From assembly GCF_905220365.1 (NCBI RefSeq), contig NC_061133.1, positions 12,638,171 through 12,702,170 on the forward strand: a DNA stretch of 64,000 nt, written 5' to 3'. Positions 53,091-64,000 of this stretch are shown piece by piece (position 1 is the stretch's first letter; every line of letters begins with the position of its first letter). The position numbers and the translations under genes are program-made. The stretch is from Vanessa cardui (Eukaryota > Arthropoda > Insecta > Lepidoptera > Nymphalidae). Below the pieces are notes generated by a model. It worked only from the letters and a program-made list of their open reading frames with translations. It did not search any database and had not been told where the DNA came from.

Positions 53091-56000
53091 CTATAAGGCT
53101 AAATTCTTCTGTAAATCTTTTAACATATCCCAGAATACTAAGAGGAGGATAGTGTGGGGGGCCTGGCGTAAGTATGAGGGTCCCATCCCTTTGTAGAAGG
53201 CCAGTAGACCTTCAGTTTTGGTTATTTTACGTGCGCAATCTATTATACCGTTGTATAGAATTCCCCGACCGTTTTCACCGACACCTAGAAATTGAAAAGT
53301 AATGAGTACAGTATGGTATTAATTATGATACTTTATATTATATACAATAAATTTCGGGATCGTGGCGAAAGTCAGTTCAATAATTTCATACTTTTAAAAA
53401 AATATGAGAATATTGTAAAAGATAAGACGTAGTAATCATGTGATACATTTTAAATATAAAAATTCGGGAAGAAGCGAAAGGATGACTTTTTTTTTAATTT
53501 ATATTATGAAGGCAGACGAGCAACATCAATAACCCATAGAAACTTTTTAATAAGGATGTTATTACAGGCACATTTGAATCATCAATTATTGAGATTAAAT
53601 TAAATATTATCATTGCATAGTATAAAACAAAGTCGCTCACTACTATCTGTCCCTATGCATGCTTCGATCTTTAAAAATACACAACGGATTTTGTTGCGGT
53701 TTTTTAAATAGATAGGTTGATTCTAAGAAGGTTGATATGTATCATGCACAACATAGTAGAGAAACACCGGGGCGGGTCGCTAGTTAAATATAAAGCTACT
53801 TTTTATTCGAAATGTAGATTACAAATGAGACCTGACTAAGATTGACATAGACATAGACATTGGCGTTGTAAGAAATATTAATTATTCTTGCCAGCATCGA
53901 TACGCCAACAATTCCAACGAATATTATGTTTAATTAAACTAGTTAGTTAGATCTTGAAGACCATGATCAGACCTGCTGTTCTATATGGATAAGAGTGTTG
54001 GGCTTCAAAAGGGATGACTGAAAAACAGTTGAATGTTGCGGAGATGAGAATGCTGAGAGGAATGTGTGTTGGTACGCGTATGGATAGAGTAAGGAATTAG
54101 TGCATAAGAGGAAGTTTGAAAGTGACACCGATAGCCGAGAAGTTATGTGGAAGGCGGCTATCATGGTGTGGGCATGTAACATATTGTGAGGAAGGCCTTG
54201 AGCACGGATGTAGATGGATATAGAGGTAGAGGACGACCAAGGAAACGATGGATGGATTGGGTGAAAGACGATATGGTTAGAAAGAATGTTACTTGTGAGA
54301 TGACGTCTGACAGAGAAGTATGGAAGGAGAAGACATGCTGCGCCGACCGCAAATAAAACTGTTCCATCTTATCATGTGGTGATTGTATTTAAAACTTTAT
54401 TTACCTTGGTTATAAAGGCGCGTCATAATGACATCCATGGGTGTTAGCGCTATCGTTTTCACGATCGCACCGAAATTGCTCGCGACAAAGGCAGAGAGGT
54501 ACTTGGACTGTTGAAACAAATTATTGTTGTCCATCCATTCCCTAAACCTATAAAACATATTCTCATTAAAACAATATTACATAGTTGTATATCGATTGTT
54601 GAGTCCTTCGAGTTTGCAGTGGTATAGCAACAATACCCCGGGAATCCCCCCTAGGCGGGCCGACCGTCAGGGCGTCACGGTAGCATACGTAAGCGATCCC
54701 GTGGCGCCCGCCGAAAGACGGAGAGGGTACCGCTGGTATGGCAACAATGGTATGATATACAAAAAATAATCTATCTAAGATAGAAGATTATTTTTGTGAT
54801 TGTGACACTTAAAATATAATTCTACTTTTGTTATATTATATTAGATATAGAGATAGCCCATTATTTGAATGCGCGCATCTTAACCGATGATTGTGAGTTC
54901 AAATCCAGGCAAGCACCACTGAACATTTATGTGCTTAATTTGTATCTATAATTCATCTCGTGCTCGACGGTGAAGGAAAATATCGTGAGAAAACCTGCAT
55001 GCGTCTAATTTCATAGTAATTCCGCCACATGTGCATTCCACCAACCTACATTTTCCAATGCAGTGGGAAATTCTGTTAATGTTAATAAGCTACACGTACG
55101 TTTAAATTAAATAATTTGTCATCATAAATATAATAAACGACAACATAAGGATTATATTTCTACAAAAATAGCAAAAAACGAAATCAAACGATCTTTCTTA
55201 AATGATAACATTCATATCGTAATTACGTTGTACATTATTTTTATTGCGTTCAGTATCGAGGTATTAAATATAGTAACGTCACAATACAAATATTTGTGCG
55301 ATGATAAAGTATTGTGTACTGATTTATTAATATAACAACTATTACGTAAAAAAAGCCGAGATGGCTTAGTGGTGAATGACACGTGTATTTTAAACGATGA
55401 TTTCATTTTGGTGTTTTTCACATGCTTAATTAATGTTTTCTTTTAAATTGGAAATGTAAACTATTGAAATATTTTTAATGAATAGAATTAATTCAGAAGA
55501 GTGAGTTTAGTATAGAACAGTGTAGTATAAAATATATTCAATCTATCGTTTTTTGACGGTAGTATCTAAAAATTCAGTATAAAATAAGATTCAAATGAGT
55601 GATGTAGCTGTATCAAGAAATAATTACTTCTCATGTAACTATTTCTTTTAAATATTCATTTAGAATCTAAATAATAAAACATTTTAAATCATCTTCATAG
55701 TTCAATATGGTGCATGTACCTTATATAACGAAATTCTGATAAAAAATGACTACCGCATAATTTGCTTTGATAATTAAAAGCCTTTTTCGAGCTTGGAGGC
55801 TTACCACCAAGAAACATAAAATCTTTAAGTACAACACTTACAGATAATAACACTGTAAGAGTGTTATTATGTTCATATAGTGTTTACAACTTCAAGTAAT
55901 AATTGAAATTATTTTAAATTTTAATGTTACACTTATTTGTTATTTTAATTCAAATAATCAGTACACAGTGTTTATTTATTGCAACCGGTGTGTGTTGGAT

Positions 56001-56835
56001 GAAAATGTGTCCGAACAGGAACACTCATAATTTATTTATTTAATAAAAATAAAAAAAATACTTACACAGCATATGATGCAATTTGTGAGGCAGATCCAAT
56101 AGAGTTTCTCATCATCATTCCATGAGCCCCTCTCCATAAACCGAGGAAACCATTCTTTTTATATATCCTTGTCAAAGCAAATATAGTTCCAGGATGCCCA
56201 TGCTGAGTTCCTACAGCAATCTTCTCAGAGGAATATGACATTAATTGGGTCTTGACCAGCTGTAACGGACTTCCAACTAGACCACCGCACATTCCAGCTA
56301 CGGACCCAAAGAAGAAGCTGTTCATGAATATAGTATTGTTATGTTCGTCCCGTAATAGTCCGTAGTTGTCGGCTTGCTGATAAATCCCTAACCTAGAAAT
56401 AAAAAGATTTGTTATTTTGTACATGATTTTTATAATAATATATAATATGAAGCAGATATGATACAAGAGTATATGAGATGATACAAGAGTATAATTTCGG
56501 TTTGTTTTATATAGAATAAATATTATTATTTTTTTTCAAAGATCTAAGCAATGTTTTTTTATTATAATTTTTTTTATTAATAATGAAATAGCTTACCTTA
56601 CACCATTAACAAAAAGCTGAAACCACAATGCGGGCACTAAACCTTTCTGCAATGCAGATATACCGTCATGTTTCACGATTGTGGCCATAGCGTGCGGTAT
56701 GTTCCTGTAGTAAACAGCATGTTGACCTTTCGCACGGAGCTCCCCTTGCAATTGCATTCGAGTTTTAACAACATCAAATGGATTGCTAAAAAACCCGGCT
56801 CCAACGCCTGCTAGGCCACCGACAATGAAATCCAT
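53091..56835 (-). CDS. SLC25A35: SLC25A34/35-like mitochondrial carrier, copy 2 (4 exons)
   Basis: A paralogue of 48485-50227 in the same orientation. Exons in transcript order: 56597-56835, 56066-56392, 54405-54547, 53091-53284; 300 aa. It starts MDFIVGGLAGVGAGFFSNPF, close to human SLC25A35. Carrier motifs are PFDVVKTRMQLQGEL, PLQLVKTQL followed by the GTQHGHPG stretch, and PMDVIMTRLYNQ. The C-terminus is GPSYLRQAPHTILLLVFWD. The first intron interrupts the same codon and phase as in copy 1, supporting gene duplication, while the second repeat has diverged. An acceptor (ttcctag) 4 bases before the ATG and a donor near 57274 suggest a noncoding first exon. Introns 2 and 3 are enlarged by repeats. 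Confidence 0.92.
53500..53600 (+). repeat. Dispersed repeat family B, decayed fragment
   Basis: 'gaaggcagacgagcaacatc' and 'aaggatgttattacaggcac' loosely follow family B. A further scrap with 'ggcgttgtaagaaatattaa' is at 53858-53935. Confidence 0.45.
53611..53785 (-). repeat. Dispersed repeat family G, reverse copy
   Basis: It starts 'cattgcatagtataaaacaa' and ends 'ccggggcgggtcgctagtta', the reverse complement of family G termini. It lies in carrier copy 2 intron 3. Confidence 0.75.
53955..54362 (+). pseudogene. RTE-type LINE fragment, reverse transcriptase C-terminus
   Basis: Conceptual translation with frame breaks gives IRPAVLYG, KQLNVAEMRMLRGMC, RGSLKVTPIAEKLC and LSWCGHV, the standard end of RTE reverse transcriptases. 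It is related to 20377-20695 at high identity ('gaagttatgtg', 'gaaagaatgttacttgtg', 'gaagacatgctgcgcc'). It lies antisense in carrier copy 2 intron 3. Confidence 0.8.
54655..54738 (+). repeat. Repeat family F, short copy
   Basis: 'gcgtcacggtagcatacgta', 'cccgtggcgcccgccgaaag' and 'acggagagggtaccgctgg' match 22805-22893. It lies in carrier copy 2 intron 2. Confidence 0.75.
54848..55080 (+). repeat. SINE family A, 3'-deleted copy
   Basis: The head is altered ('gagatagcccattatttgaa') but 'aaccgatgattgtgagttca', 'gacggtgaaggaaaatatcg' and 'gcattccaccaac' are clear. The 3' module is reduced to 'cagtgggaaattctgtt'. Confidence 0.8.
55353..55432 (+). repeat. SINE family A head, decayed fragment
   Basis: 'gccgagatggcttagtggtg' and 'taaacgatgatttc', then 'cacatgcttaatta', follow the family head and early body with deletions. 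Confidence 0.6.
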
Positions 56836-57746
56836 CGTACTAGGAAAAATATTATTTATCTTAGGTATTGTGAATATATTTTTTTTAATTCAAACAATTA
56901 GTTTTTGTTTTAATGTGCTAACAGGTTTTAGAATTTTACGGTTTTGTGTGAAACTACAAAGAATAACTTTATAATTAATAAGAACTAAGATGATATTAAA
57001 GTTTTAGTTATGATTTTAGTTTTTATTAATCACATTTCATTGACACTAACTTTTATATGTTTGTTTGGTACAAATATCAGAAGTGACAATTGTATATTAA
57101 GCATATTATGATAAAGGTCAAAATATATAATTAGGCTTCGATAGTATTCTTTAATATTACAATTATTACACCAGATATGACGTAAATGTACGCAAGCATG
57201 AGATAAAATATACGCATGTCGAGATTTAACATAAACATAAATGTAATTAATAGGTATACAAAAATGTTTTTTACCTGATCTGATTTCATGTACAGGGACG
57301 AAGTCACCTTCCAGATTTAAGTAGGAATTGTATAGTCAGCATCCTGTGCCGAGTGCAACTGGAGATTTCCACGGCAAAACCGTTTCGTAACAAAATTCTT
57401 GGATGCCCGTGATCATGATTTCGACGGCCGTCAAGTGTCATCGCTGACAAATGACACTGTCATCGCTGACAATATCATAATAAATCAGCTGATTGAAATT
57501 ACGTTCTGAAATTATGAGTACTAAAATTTATAATAAATTATGATATTTATAAAAATGTATATAACTGGTTGACAATAATTTTATTACTTTTCGTTTGCTC
57601 ATGACATTTTTTATTTGACTACTGATAAAATATTATAGTGATAAATTCATATGTAATATAAAATTTGAACAAAATAATTTAATAAAAGAAAATATGTGAA
57701 ATTGTAATTAAAATTGCTTATAAAATATCTTAAAAAAAAGTGAAAA
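56836..57746. other. Carrier copy 2 5' region and spacer to the 1299-aa gene
   Basis: A probable noncoding first exon of the carrier lies near 57275-57410 (donor CAG|GTAAAA on the minus strand). The rest is AT-rich. The two genes are divergent with about 910 bp between their start codons. A local repeat of 'catcgctgacaa' occurs near 57439-57472. Confidence 0.5.
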
Positions 57747-60700
57747 ATGGCTGTAACAAGCGCCATGTTTCTTTTTGAAGTTGTAGTGGAAAGCGTTAAA
57801 AGTTTGGTTGAAAGTCGACATTTGATCATTAGAAGTGATTTTGGTGATATTTTCTCATTGGAACTAAAAGATCCAAAACAAATGCATATAGTCATACCAG
57901 AACCACCCCCATTACCGCCAGACCCGCCAGGAAAGAAAGGTAAAAAACCACCGAAGCCGAAAAAGGGTAAAAAGGGTAAAGAAGAAGAACCACCTCCTGA
58001 ACCAGTCATACAGTCCGGCCAGTCTGTTTTATTTTCAAGTACTGCAGAATTTTTAATACAAACCATGAAAAAATTTCCCTTAGAGGTGGCTTTGTGGAGT
58101 AAAGAAGACAATCTCACTTATATTGGTTCCTGTCAAATTCCTTGGGAAGCTAGTTTTTATACTTATTTAGAAAAAATATGCAACTTTGAAGAATCGCAAC
58201 CGGTTACGGTAAATGATGAATACAACATATTTGAAGAAGGTACCGCAAGGCTAATGGCGAAATTAGGAATCCAAGTTAAATTATCTTATTTGACAGATAG
58301 GGTAACAACGGCTTTTCGTACACTTTCAGAAGATCCATCTGTAAAAAAAGTTTTGTATACTGGAATTAATTCGAAAACAACATCATATATATGTACAATG
58401 AAAACCACTGATGAAGTGTTTGTTGAAAATTGTAATAAGATCGAAAATAATTTTGTAAAAGATAAACCCAAGTCAAATAAAATCGCTTTTGCTGATTACA
58501 AAAATGCACCAGGAGCGAATCTTACATTCTTTAATGAAGGTGATTATTGTTGTATGAGTAACGCTGATAAGCCACCAGAGTCGATATATAAAGCACCACA
58601 AACGTGCCCTGACATAGATTATATCATTGATTATGTCAGAAAAATTATAGTATCTTGTAATGACAACATGAGAATGTTAACACCACGTCCGACAATACGG
58701 CCTAGAATTAAAGCTACCGATATTGACAGGCTATGTTATTGTAAAGAAACGAATTGGCCGGAAGGATCATTTGCGGAAAGATTCAAGAATACGGCTCAGT
58801 CTGAACCTTGTCCAATGTGCAATCATTTAGGAAATAAAAGGGATGATGATACACGTGATAAAACATTTGATCTTGCTAACATAAGGGGTCCATGTGGTAG
58901 AGCTGATTGTAGAATAGCGAGGGATATGAAAGCATATATTGAAAATCTGATTGACGAAGATAATACAGAAGTTGATATCAGTAACATAATTGGTCCCTGC
59001 GGCAGTAAGGAATGTAGAATAGCTGAAAAAATCCAAGAATTTCTTCGTCACGATGGCGTTTTTAAAGAAGGCTCTACTTTGGAAGGATTATCTACCCAAT
59101 GTGGCTGTGTAAAGAAGATGCAAGATGCTCTTACGAAAAAGGATTCTTGCGTTTCTTCTTGCTATAAAAACTGTGCTGAAAGTGATAGCGAAAACAGCAA
59201 ATGCGAAGGAAAGGCATGCCCTTTTGCCACTGCATCTGAAAAACAGCCAACGTACGATGTATACTATTTTACAGTTGAACATGATTTTGACAAGGAAAAT
59301 ACAGGATCTTCATCTCCTAGTGGTACAGACAAATCATCAAAATACCGATATTGTTCCACAGAATGTCCAAGTATGAAACCTTCTGAGAAAACGTCTTGTT
59401 CTAAAAGCGCTTGTTCTAACATAACAGATAAATTACCAAAGGATGTGACTAATGAAGATTTAGGCTGTCATGAACTAGTTTGCCCTAAATTAGAAAAATA
59501 TCCCCCTAGTCCAGCAGATAGCGATATCGTAGTTAGGTTTGATGAAATATACAACCCTTGTTGTGTAAAATCTTGTGATGTAGCTGAAAAAGTAAAAGAC
59601 TTTATAGTTGATGGTATTTCGGGTCAGAAAAATAGAACAACTGCTGACGATGATCCATGTTATTGCGATTGTATATGCTCTTTTAAGCTTACTAAGAATA
59701 CGACATATTGTGCAGTATGTGGGGGCTATGAATGTTTAGGAGAAGATGTCAAAGCAATGCCTGAATACGCGAAGCCACACCCCTGTCCGGTATATCATAA
59801 GCTGTATGATAAAAAATATATCAAAGTTCAGAGTCCATGGCCAGAAGAGGAGGAGTCTAAAGTACAACCTGATACAATAAGTAATAAAAGCTCACGAATT
59901 ACTGGTTCGAAGCTTGGCCATGCTGATCAGAGAAGACTGACTGTTACGCGCTCAATGAAGAGTTTTTCAGACAAGAAAATAGATAGTAAAAAGGATAAGA
60001 ATGAAAATAAAATTGTAACAAAGCCAAAAGAAGAAAAGAAGAAGGTCGGTAAATTTACAGCAAATGTGGAAGAAACACGTAAGTTACACAAAAAATAATA
60101 AAATAACTCATTTATACATTAAACCACTAATTGATCTATTATTATAAAATAAATTGTAGCATTTCCAGTAGCGGAAACTAAACAAGAACCAAAATATCCG
60201 TATCCGCCAGTACCTAAGCATATGGGCTGGAATTGGACGGCGGAAGATATTCCAGGAATGAAGGTACGAAAGTCTTAGGCTATGAAGACCTCGTTATGAT
60301 ATTTATGTAGGTATATTGTAATAAAATCGACGATTGTGTTCTCTCTACGGGAACTTCCAAGGGTACATAGACCTTAAGACCTACACAGCCTTTTATGTTT
60401 GTCACTAGACAAATGGGAAAGACCTAAACGTCTTTCACCAAATTAAGCACATGAAAAAGTGTGACGACTAGGCTTGAACCTGCACTCAGGTAAGATGAGA
60501 GATATAAGATGTAATGCGTGTAGCATTATAACCATTTCCATTTATAACTGAGAGCTGAGATGGCTCAGTGGTTAGAACACGTGCATCCTAACCGATGATT
60601 GCGGGTACAAACCCAGGCAAGCACCACTATATACATGTGCTTAATTTGTGTTTATAATTCATCTCGTGCTCGGCGGTGAAGGAAAACATCGTGAGGAAAC

Positions 60701-63268
60701 CTGCATGTGTCTAATTTAATCGTAATTCTCCCACATGTGCATTCCACCAACCCGCATTGGAACAGCTTGGTGGAATATGTTCCAAGCCCTCTCCTTAATA
60801 GAAGGGGAGGCCTTATCCCAGCTGTGGGTAATTTACTGGTTCTTACTTTACTTTACTTTACTTTACCATTTACAACTGTGTAATAAATAAGAGATTTAAA
60901 ACACGTTGTCTAAAATTCGCCTGTAATTTAACATACTAAGATTCGATTTTGAGCATTTGCAGACAAATAAGTTATTTTGTTGAGTTTCAGTTCTTCTCAC
61001 TCGCTAATATTCGAATCTGAACTGTATATAGGCGAATGCTTCCGTTACTACCGACTAGAAAGTGAAATATAAGTTTATTACTTTACTTTTAAAAAAGTTG
61101 TCCGTTACATTTTTTTACTATTTTTAAAATTTATTTGTAAAATATTAGTTTTGAGGAAACGACGAGGAACGCTGTAAGATTGGGAAATAATTTATTTTAT
61201 ATATATTTTTTAATAAGCTTCGCGTAGACAGGATTTTAGTATCGCTACATTTTATACCTATATTTTTGAGATTTAATTTATATTCTTTAAAAATGATTAT
61301 TAAGAACGATAAAGATTCCACGTGAAAACCGTATGTTTCCATAATAAAACATGTATCACATTTTTGAATATGTAACTATATTTTCTTTTTTATTCTTAAT
61401 ATAAACAGGTTCTGTTATACGCATAAAAAATATTGAAAGTGACGTTATATTTATTGATAATCCGTTTTTTTTGTTTTTTTGGTAAGTTTTTTTTATTTAG
61501 TCAAGTTTATATACCTAATTTAGAAAAAAAATTAATTATGATATAATAAAAAAAGTAATGAAATAAAGCGATTTCAATATCCTTTTGCAGTTGTAATGGC
61601 CGGAGAAAAACCCATCCATGACATCGAAAATGGCAAGAAAAGACACTCCATATTGTGTGTATCTGATTGTTTTGCCAATAAACTTTATTAGATCATTTGT
61701 GTGTTTTATTATTTGTAATATAATGATGGTCAATTAGTCAATACTGTATATAGTTGTATAAACAGTGTAAATAAAAACAGTTTTAATAATTTCAGCCTCG
61801 ACCTAAGTGGAAGCCAGGTGCAGCAAATAAAATTTTAGTGAGACGATACAGAGCTGTAAGAGAAGGTGTCGACATAATAGCAAAAAAGAAGAGAGCAATG
61901 ATGCAAAGGAAAAAGAAAATAGAAATGAAACCAACGTTAGTCGTTAAAAAGCAAAACGGTGAATACTCAGTTCAAATGGAAGTATTTAAGAAATACTCAA
62001 ATGAACGACTCTTATTTCAATACCCATACGATGAAAAACCACCACTGGTATACACAATTGGAAAGACCGAGGAAGAAAAACGGAAGATTCAAATGCAACG
62101 TGAGCGAAGAGAACGCAGGGAAACGAGAAGAAAAAGCCGATTATTGCAGTCGACTTTTCGAGACCGATGTCAAGAAATATGTTTGAAAGCTTACAATCAA
62201 GCTATAGGCTTGTTACCTTTAGCTAACCCTAATGATCCTGAATGCCCGTGTCATACTGACGCCGTTCAAAATATAAGCCCACCCATCGATTCTTGTTCAT
62301 GTTCTGATGAAGGGTCTGTATCTAGTAGCGATACCGACAACGATGAATGGACAATCGAGTTTACTCCACCTGCAGCTCGATGGGATGTTAAGGCTAAGCA
62401 TCCACCTGTTATGGTAGAAAACGATTGCCAATATAATTATTTAGATTATAAAGTAAAACTCGTTGATAAACATGGAAATCCAGTTCCAAGATTCTTTAAA
62501 GGTCCTGATGGTAAACAGGAATGTAGTGATCTAGGAGGATTTTGGAGTCCAGACCATGTTTGGATGGAAATAAACAAGGACGGTTATATAGGACCTGATA
62601 ACCGATGGACACCAATGAATTTTATTGGTCCCGATGGTATGTATTACTCGGCTGAGGAAGGTTTCTTCACAGACAATACTGGTGCAGTTTTAAAAATTGG
62701 AATCGATGGGTACATTGATAAAGAAGGAAAATGGGCTTGGTACTCAAAGAAAAGAAGTAGAAGTCCAAAATCAAAGTCAACTATAACAGCTACGACTTTT
62801 GAAACTAAGGGTGGAAGAGCTTCACCAAAAGTTGACAATTTGGCCAAAGAAAGAGATAACAAACGCAAACAAACAACGATTAAAGGAAGGGATGATAAAT
62901 CTCCACAATCTCATGCAAATAAAGCCGGGTCCGATAAAACGAAATCGAAGAAAGCAGTGTCATACTCATCGAGCAAAGGTAAGTACCCTTTGGTCATGAG
63001 CGTATCGGTGAATCATGAAAGATGTAAATATACTCAATCGCCATGGATGAAAAGTTCAATGGAGGCAAAGAAAATTGCCAAATACAACGAAATAATGAAT
63101 GAACTGCAAATGCATGATATGCCAGAGCTTAATAATAATCCAGTTAAAATAAATCGAGCCTCAAATACGCACGCTTTTATCACATTACAAAATTTAAGGA
63201 AAGCGTATAAAAAGAGCCCCTTACGATCTGGTAACAGAAGTTATCAATCCCGCTTGGAGGCATATTAA
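57747..63268 (+). CDS. Uncharacterised 1299-aa cysteine-rich protein (3 exons)
   Basis: Exons 57747-60078, 60169-60263 and 61796-63268 join in phase (1, then 0) to 1299 aa. I do not recognise a named function. Residues 1 to about 170 look like a C2-type beta domain (MFLFEVVVESVKSL, LIQTMKKFPLEVALWSKED) interrupted by a Pro/Lys-rich insert near 52-82. The middle is Cys-rich with three diverged units: RGPCGRADCRIARDMKAYI, IGPCGSKECRIAEKIQEFL and NPCCVKSCDVAEKVKDFI. The C-terminal part (about 1032-1125) has GPDGKQ, GPDNRWTP, GPDGMYY and DKEGKWAWY. The ends are Lys-rich. No signal peptide or membrane helix was seen. From memory it resembles insect families annotated as DUF4776 or DUF4788; unverified. 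The ATG has an A-rich context and is preceded by stops. Confidence 0.85.
60551..60865 (+). repeat. tRNA-derived SINE, family A, near full length
   Basis: 'gctgagatggctcagtggtt', 'gggtacaaacccaggc', 'gaaggaaaacatcgtgagga' and 'cgcattggaacagcttggtg' are followed by a CTTTA-repeat tail. It lies in intron 2 of the 1299-aa gene. Confidence 0.88.
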
Positions 63269-63341
63269 TATTTTTTCTTATAAATTATATTTTATTTATA
63301 TTGAAAATATATGTTCTATATAAAAATACGTGACAGTGTTT

Positions 63342-63347
63342 AATAAA
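63342..63347 (+). terminator. Polyadenylation signal of the 1299-aa gene
   Basis: AATAAA 74 bases after the stop codon. Confidence 0.6.
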
Positions 63348-63564
63348 TTAATTTATTAAATCGTAATTTTACAATAGTATTTTCATTTATAGATGTTTAT
63401 TTTTTGAGGACCTTTGTGTAGGTCATTTTGTTGATACCTCACAATACAATACTATAAGTATTTTAATTAGGTTAAGATTTAAAATTAAATTTTAAATTTA
63501 AATGATAACTACCAAATACTTAAAACGTTGGAACTGCAACGGTAGCGCCACAAAACAATATTTT

Positions 63565-63815
63565 GTTTTTTGACGACCATATGGGCTACCTGATGGTAAG
63601 TGGTCTCCACCGGCCATAGACAATTACGCCGTAAGTAACATTAACCATCCCTACATCGCCAATACGCCACCAACCTTGGTAACTAAGATGTATGTCCCTT
63701 GTGCCTTCACACTACACTGACTCACTCATCCTTCAAACCGGAACACAACAATACTGAGGACTGTTGTTTGGCGTAGAATATTTGATGAGTGGGTGGTAGC
63801 GACCTACCACTAAGT
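63565..63815 (+). repeat. Dispersed repeat family B, forward copy
   Basis: 'catatgggctacctgatggt', 'aatacgccaccaaccttggt', 'aaccggaacacaacaatact' and 'gatgagtgggtggtagcgac' follow 13150-13443 closely. Confidence 0.8.
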
Positions 63816-64000
63816 AAATCCATTTTAATAAAGAATGAGCTAGTAGTCGCTAGTCAGAAAATTATACTGAACTATTAAGTTTCCGTTTGATTTGATTTCA
63901 TTCGAACTTCTTTGTAAATATGTCACTGACAACTTCGTACAAAAAAATACAAATAAATTTATAAAAAATACTATAAAAGAAAAAACCCCTATATTCTTAT

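Larger units (their letters stand above)
63269..64000. other. 3' UTR of the 1299-aa gene and spacer
   Basis: A polyadenylation signal at 63342-63347 and a family B repeat at 63565-63815 are present. Nothing else is seen. Confidence 0.6.

Noticed and set aside
57647..58117. 156-aa minus-strand ORF with a Gly/Pro-rich stretch
   Set aside because: It is the antisense of the Pro/Lys-rich start of the 1299-aa gene; no independent support.

Overview
The window is AT-rich animal nuclear DNA, almost certainly from a butterfly or moth, probably a nymphalid. The genes are intron-rich with GT-AG introns. tRNA-derived SINEs, LINE 3' ends and foldback MITEs of lepidopteran type are scattered through every intron and spacer. 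Nothing bacterial or viral was seen. All exon models below were assembled by eye from splice sites, reading phase and family similarity; no alignment or transcript data were available.

Layout. 1-5040: no gene, decayed SINEs and repeats. 5041-25413, minus strand: a 20-exon Hira gene (histone H3.3 chaperone; 883 aa in my model). Its introns hold a tRNA-Gly(GCC) gene, a full-length 5.4-kb LINE with two open ORFs and a 14-bp target-site duplication, a hAT-type MITE, a second MITE whose empty site survives in a neighbouring tandem copy, a long foldback and several SINEs. 25414-26021: a short divergent promoter interval. 26022-26182, plus strand: a first exon whose translation resembles TMEM107, a ciliary transition-zone protein; I could not find its later exons. 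31974-43802, plus strand: an 11-exon SLC2A/GLUT-type sugar transporter (508 aa). Its intron 8 is largely a 2.2-kb GC-rich minisatellite that begins at the splice donor, and its intron 10 starts with a CA microsatellite and carries a 27-bp palindromic tandem array. 43803-48484: 3' UTR and AT-rich spacer.

48485-50227 and 53091-56835, both minus strand: two tandem paralogues of an SLC25A34/35-like mitochondrial carrier (311 and 300 aa), each with four coding exons and introns at matching positions and phases. 57747-63268, plus strand: a three-exon gene for a 1299-aa cysteine-rich protein that I can describe but not name. It has a C2-like N-terminus, three diverged Cys-repeat units and a C-terminal run of GPDG/GPDN-type repeats. 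63269-64000: 3' end and a dispersed repeat.

The genes do not form a functional cluster. The real relationships are the probable divergent promoter of Hira and the TMEM107-like exon, and the local duplication of the carrier gene. Much of the remaining interest is in the mobile-element record and in repeat arrays that touch the splice donors of the transporter gene.
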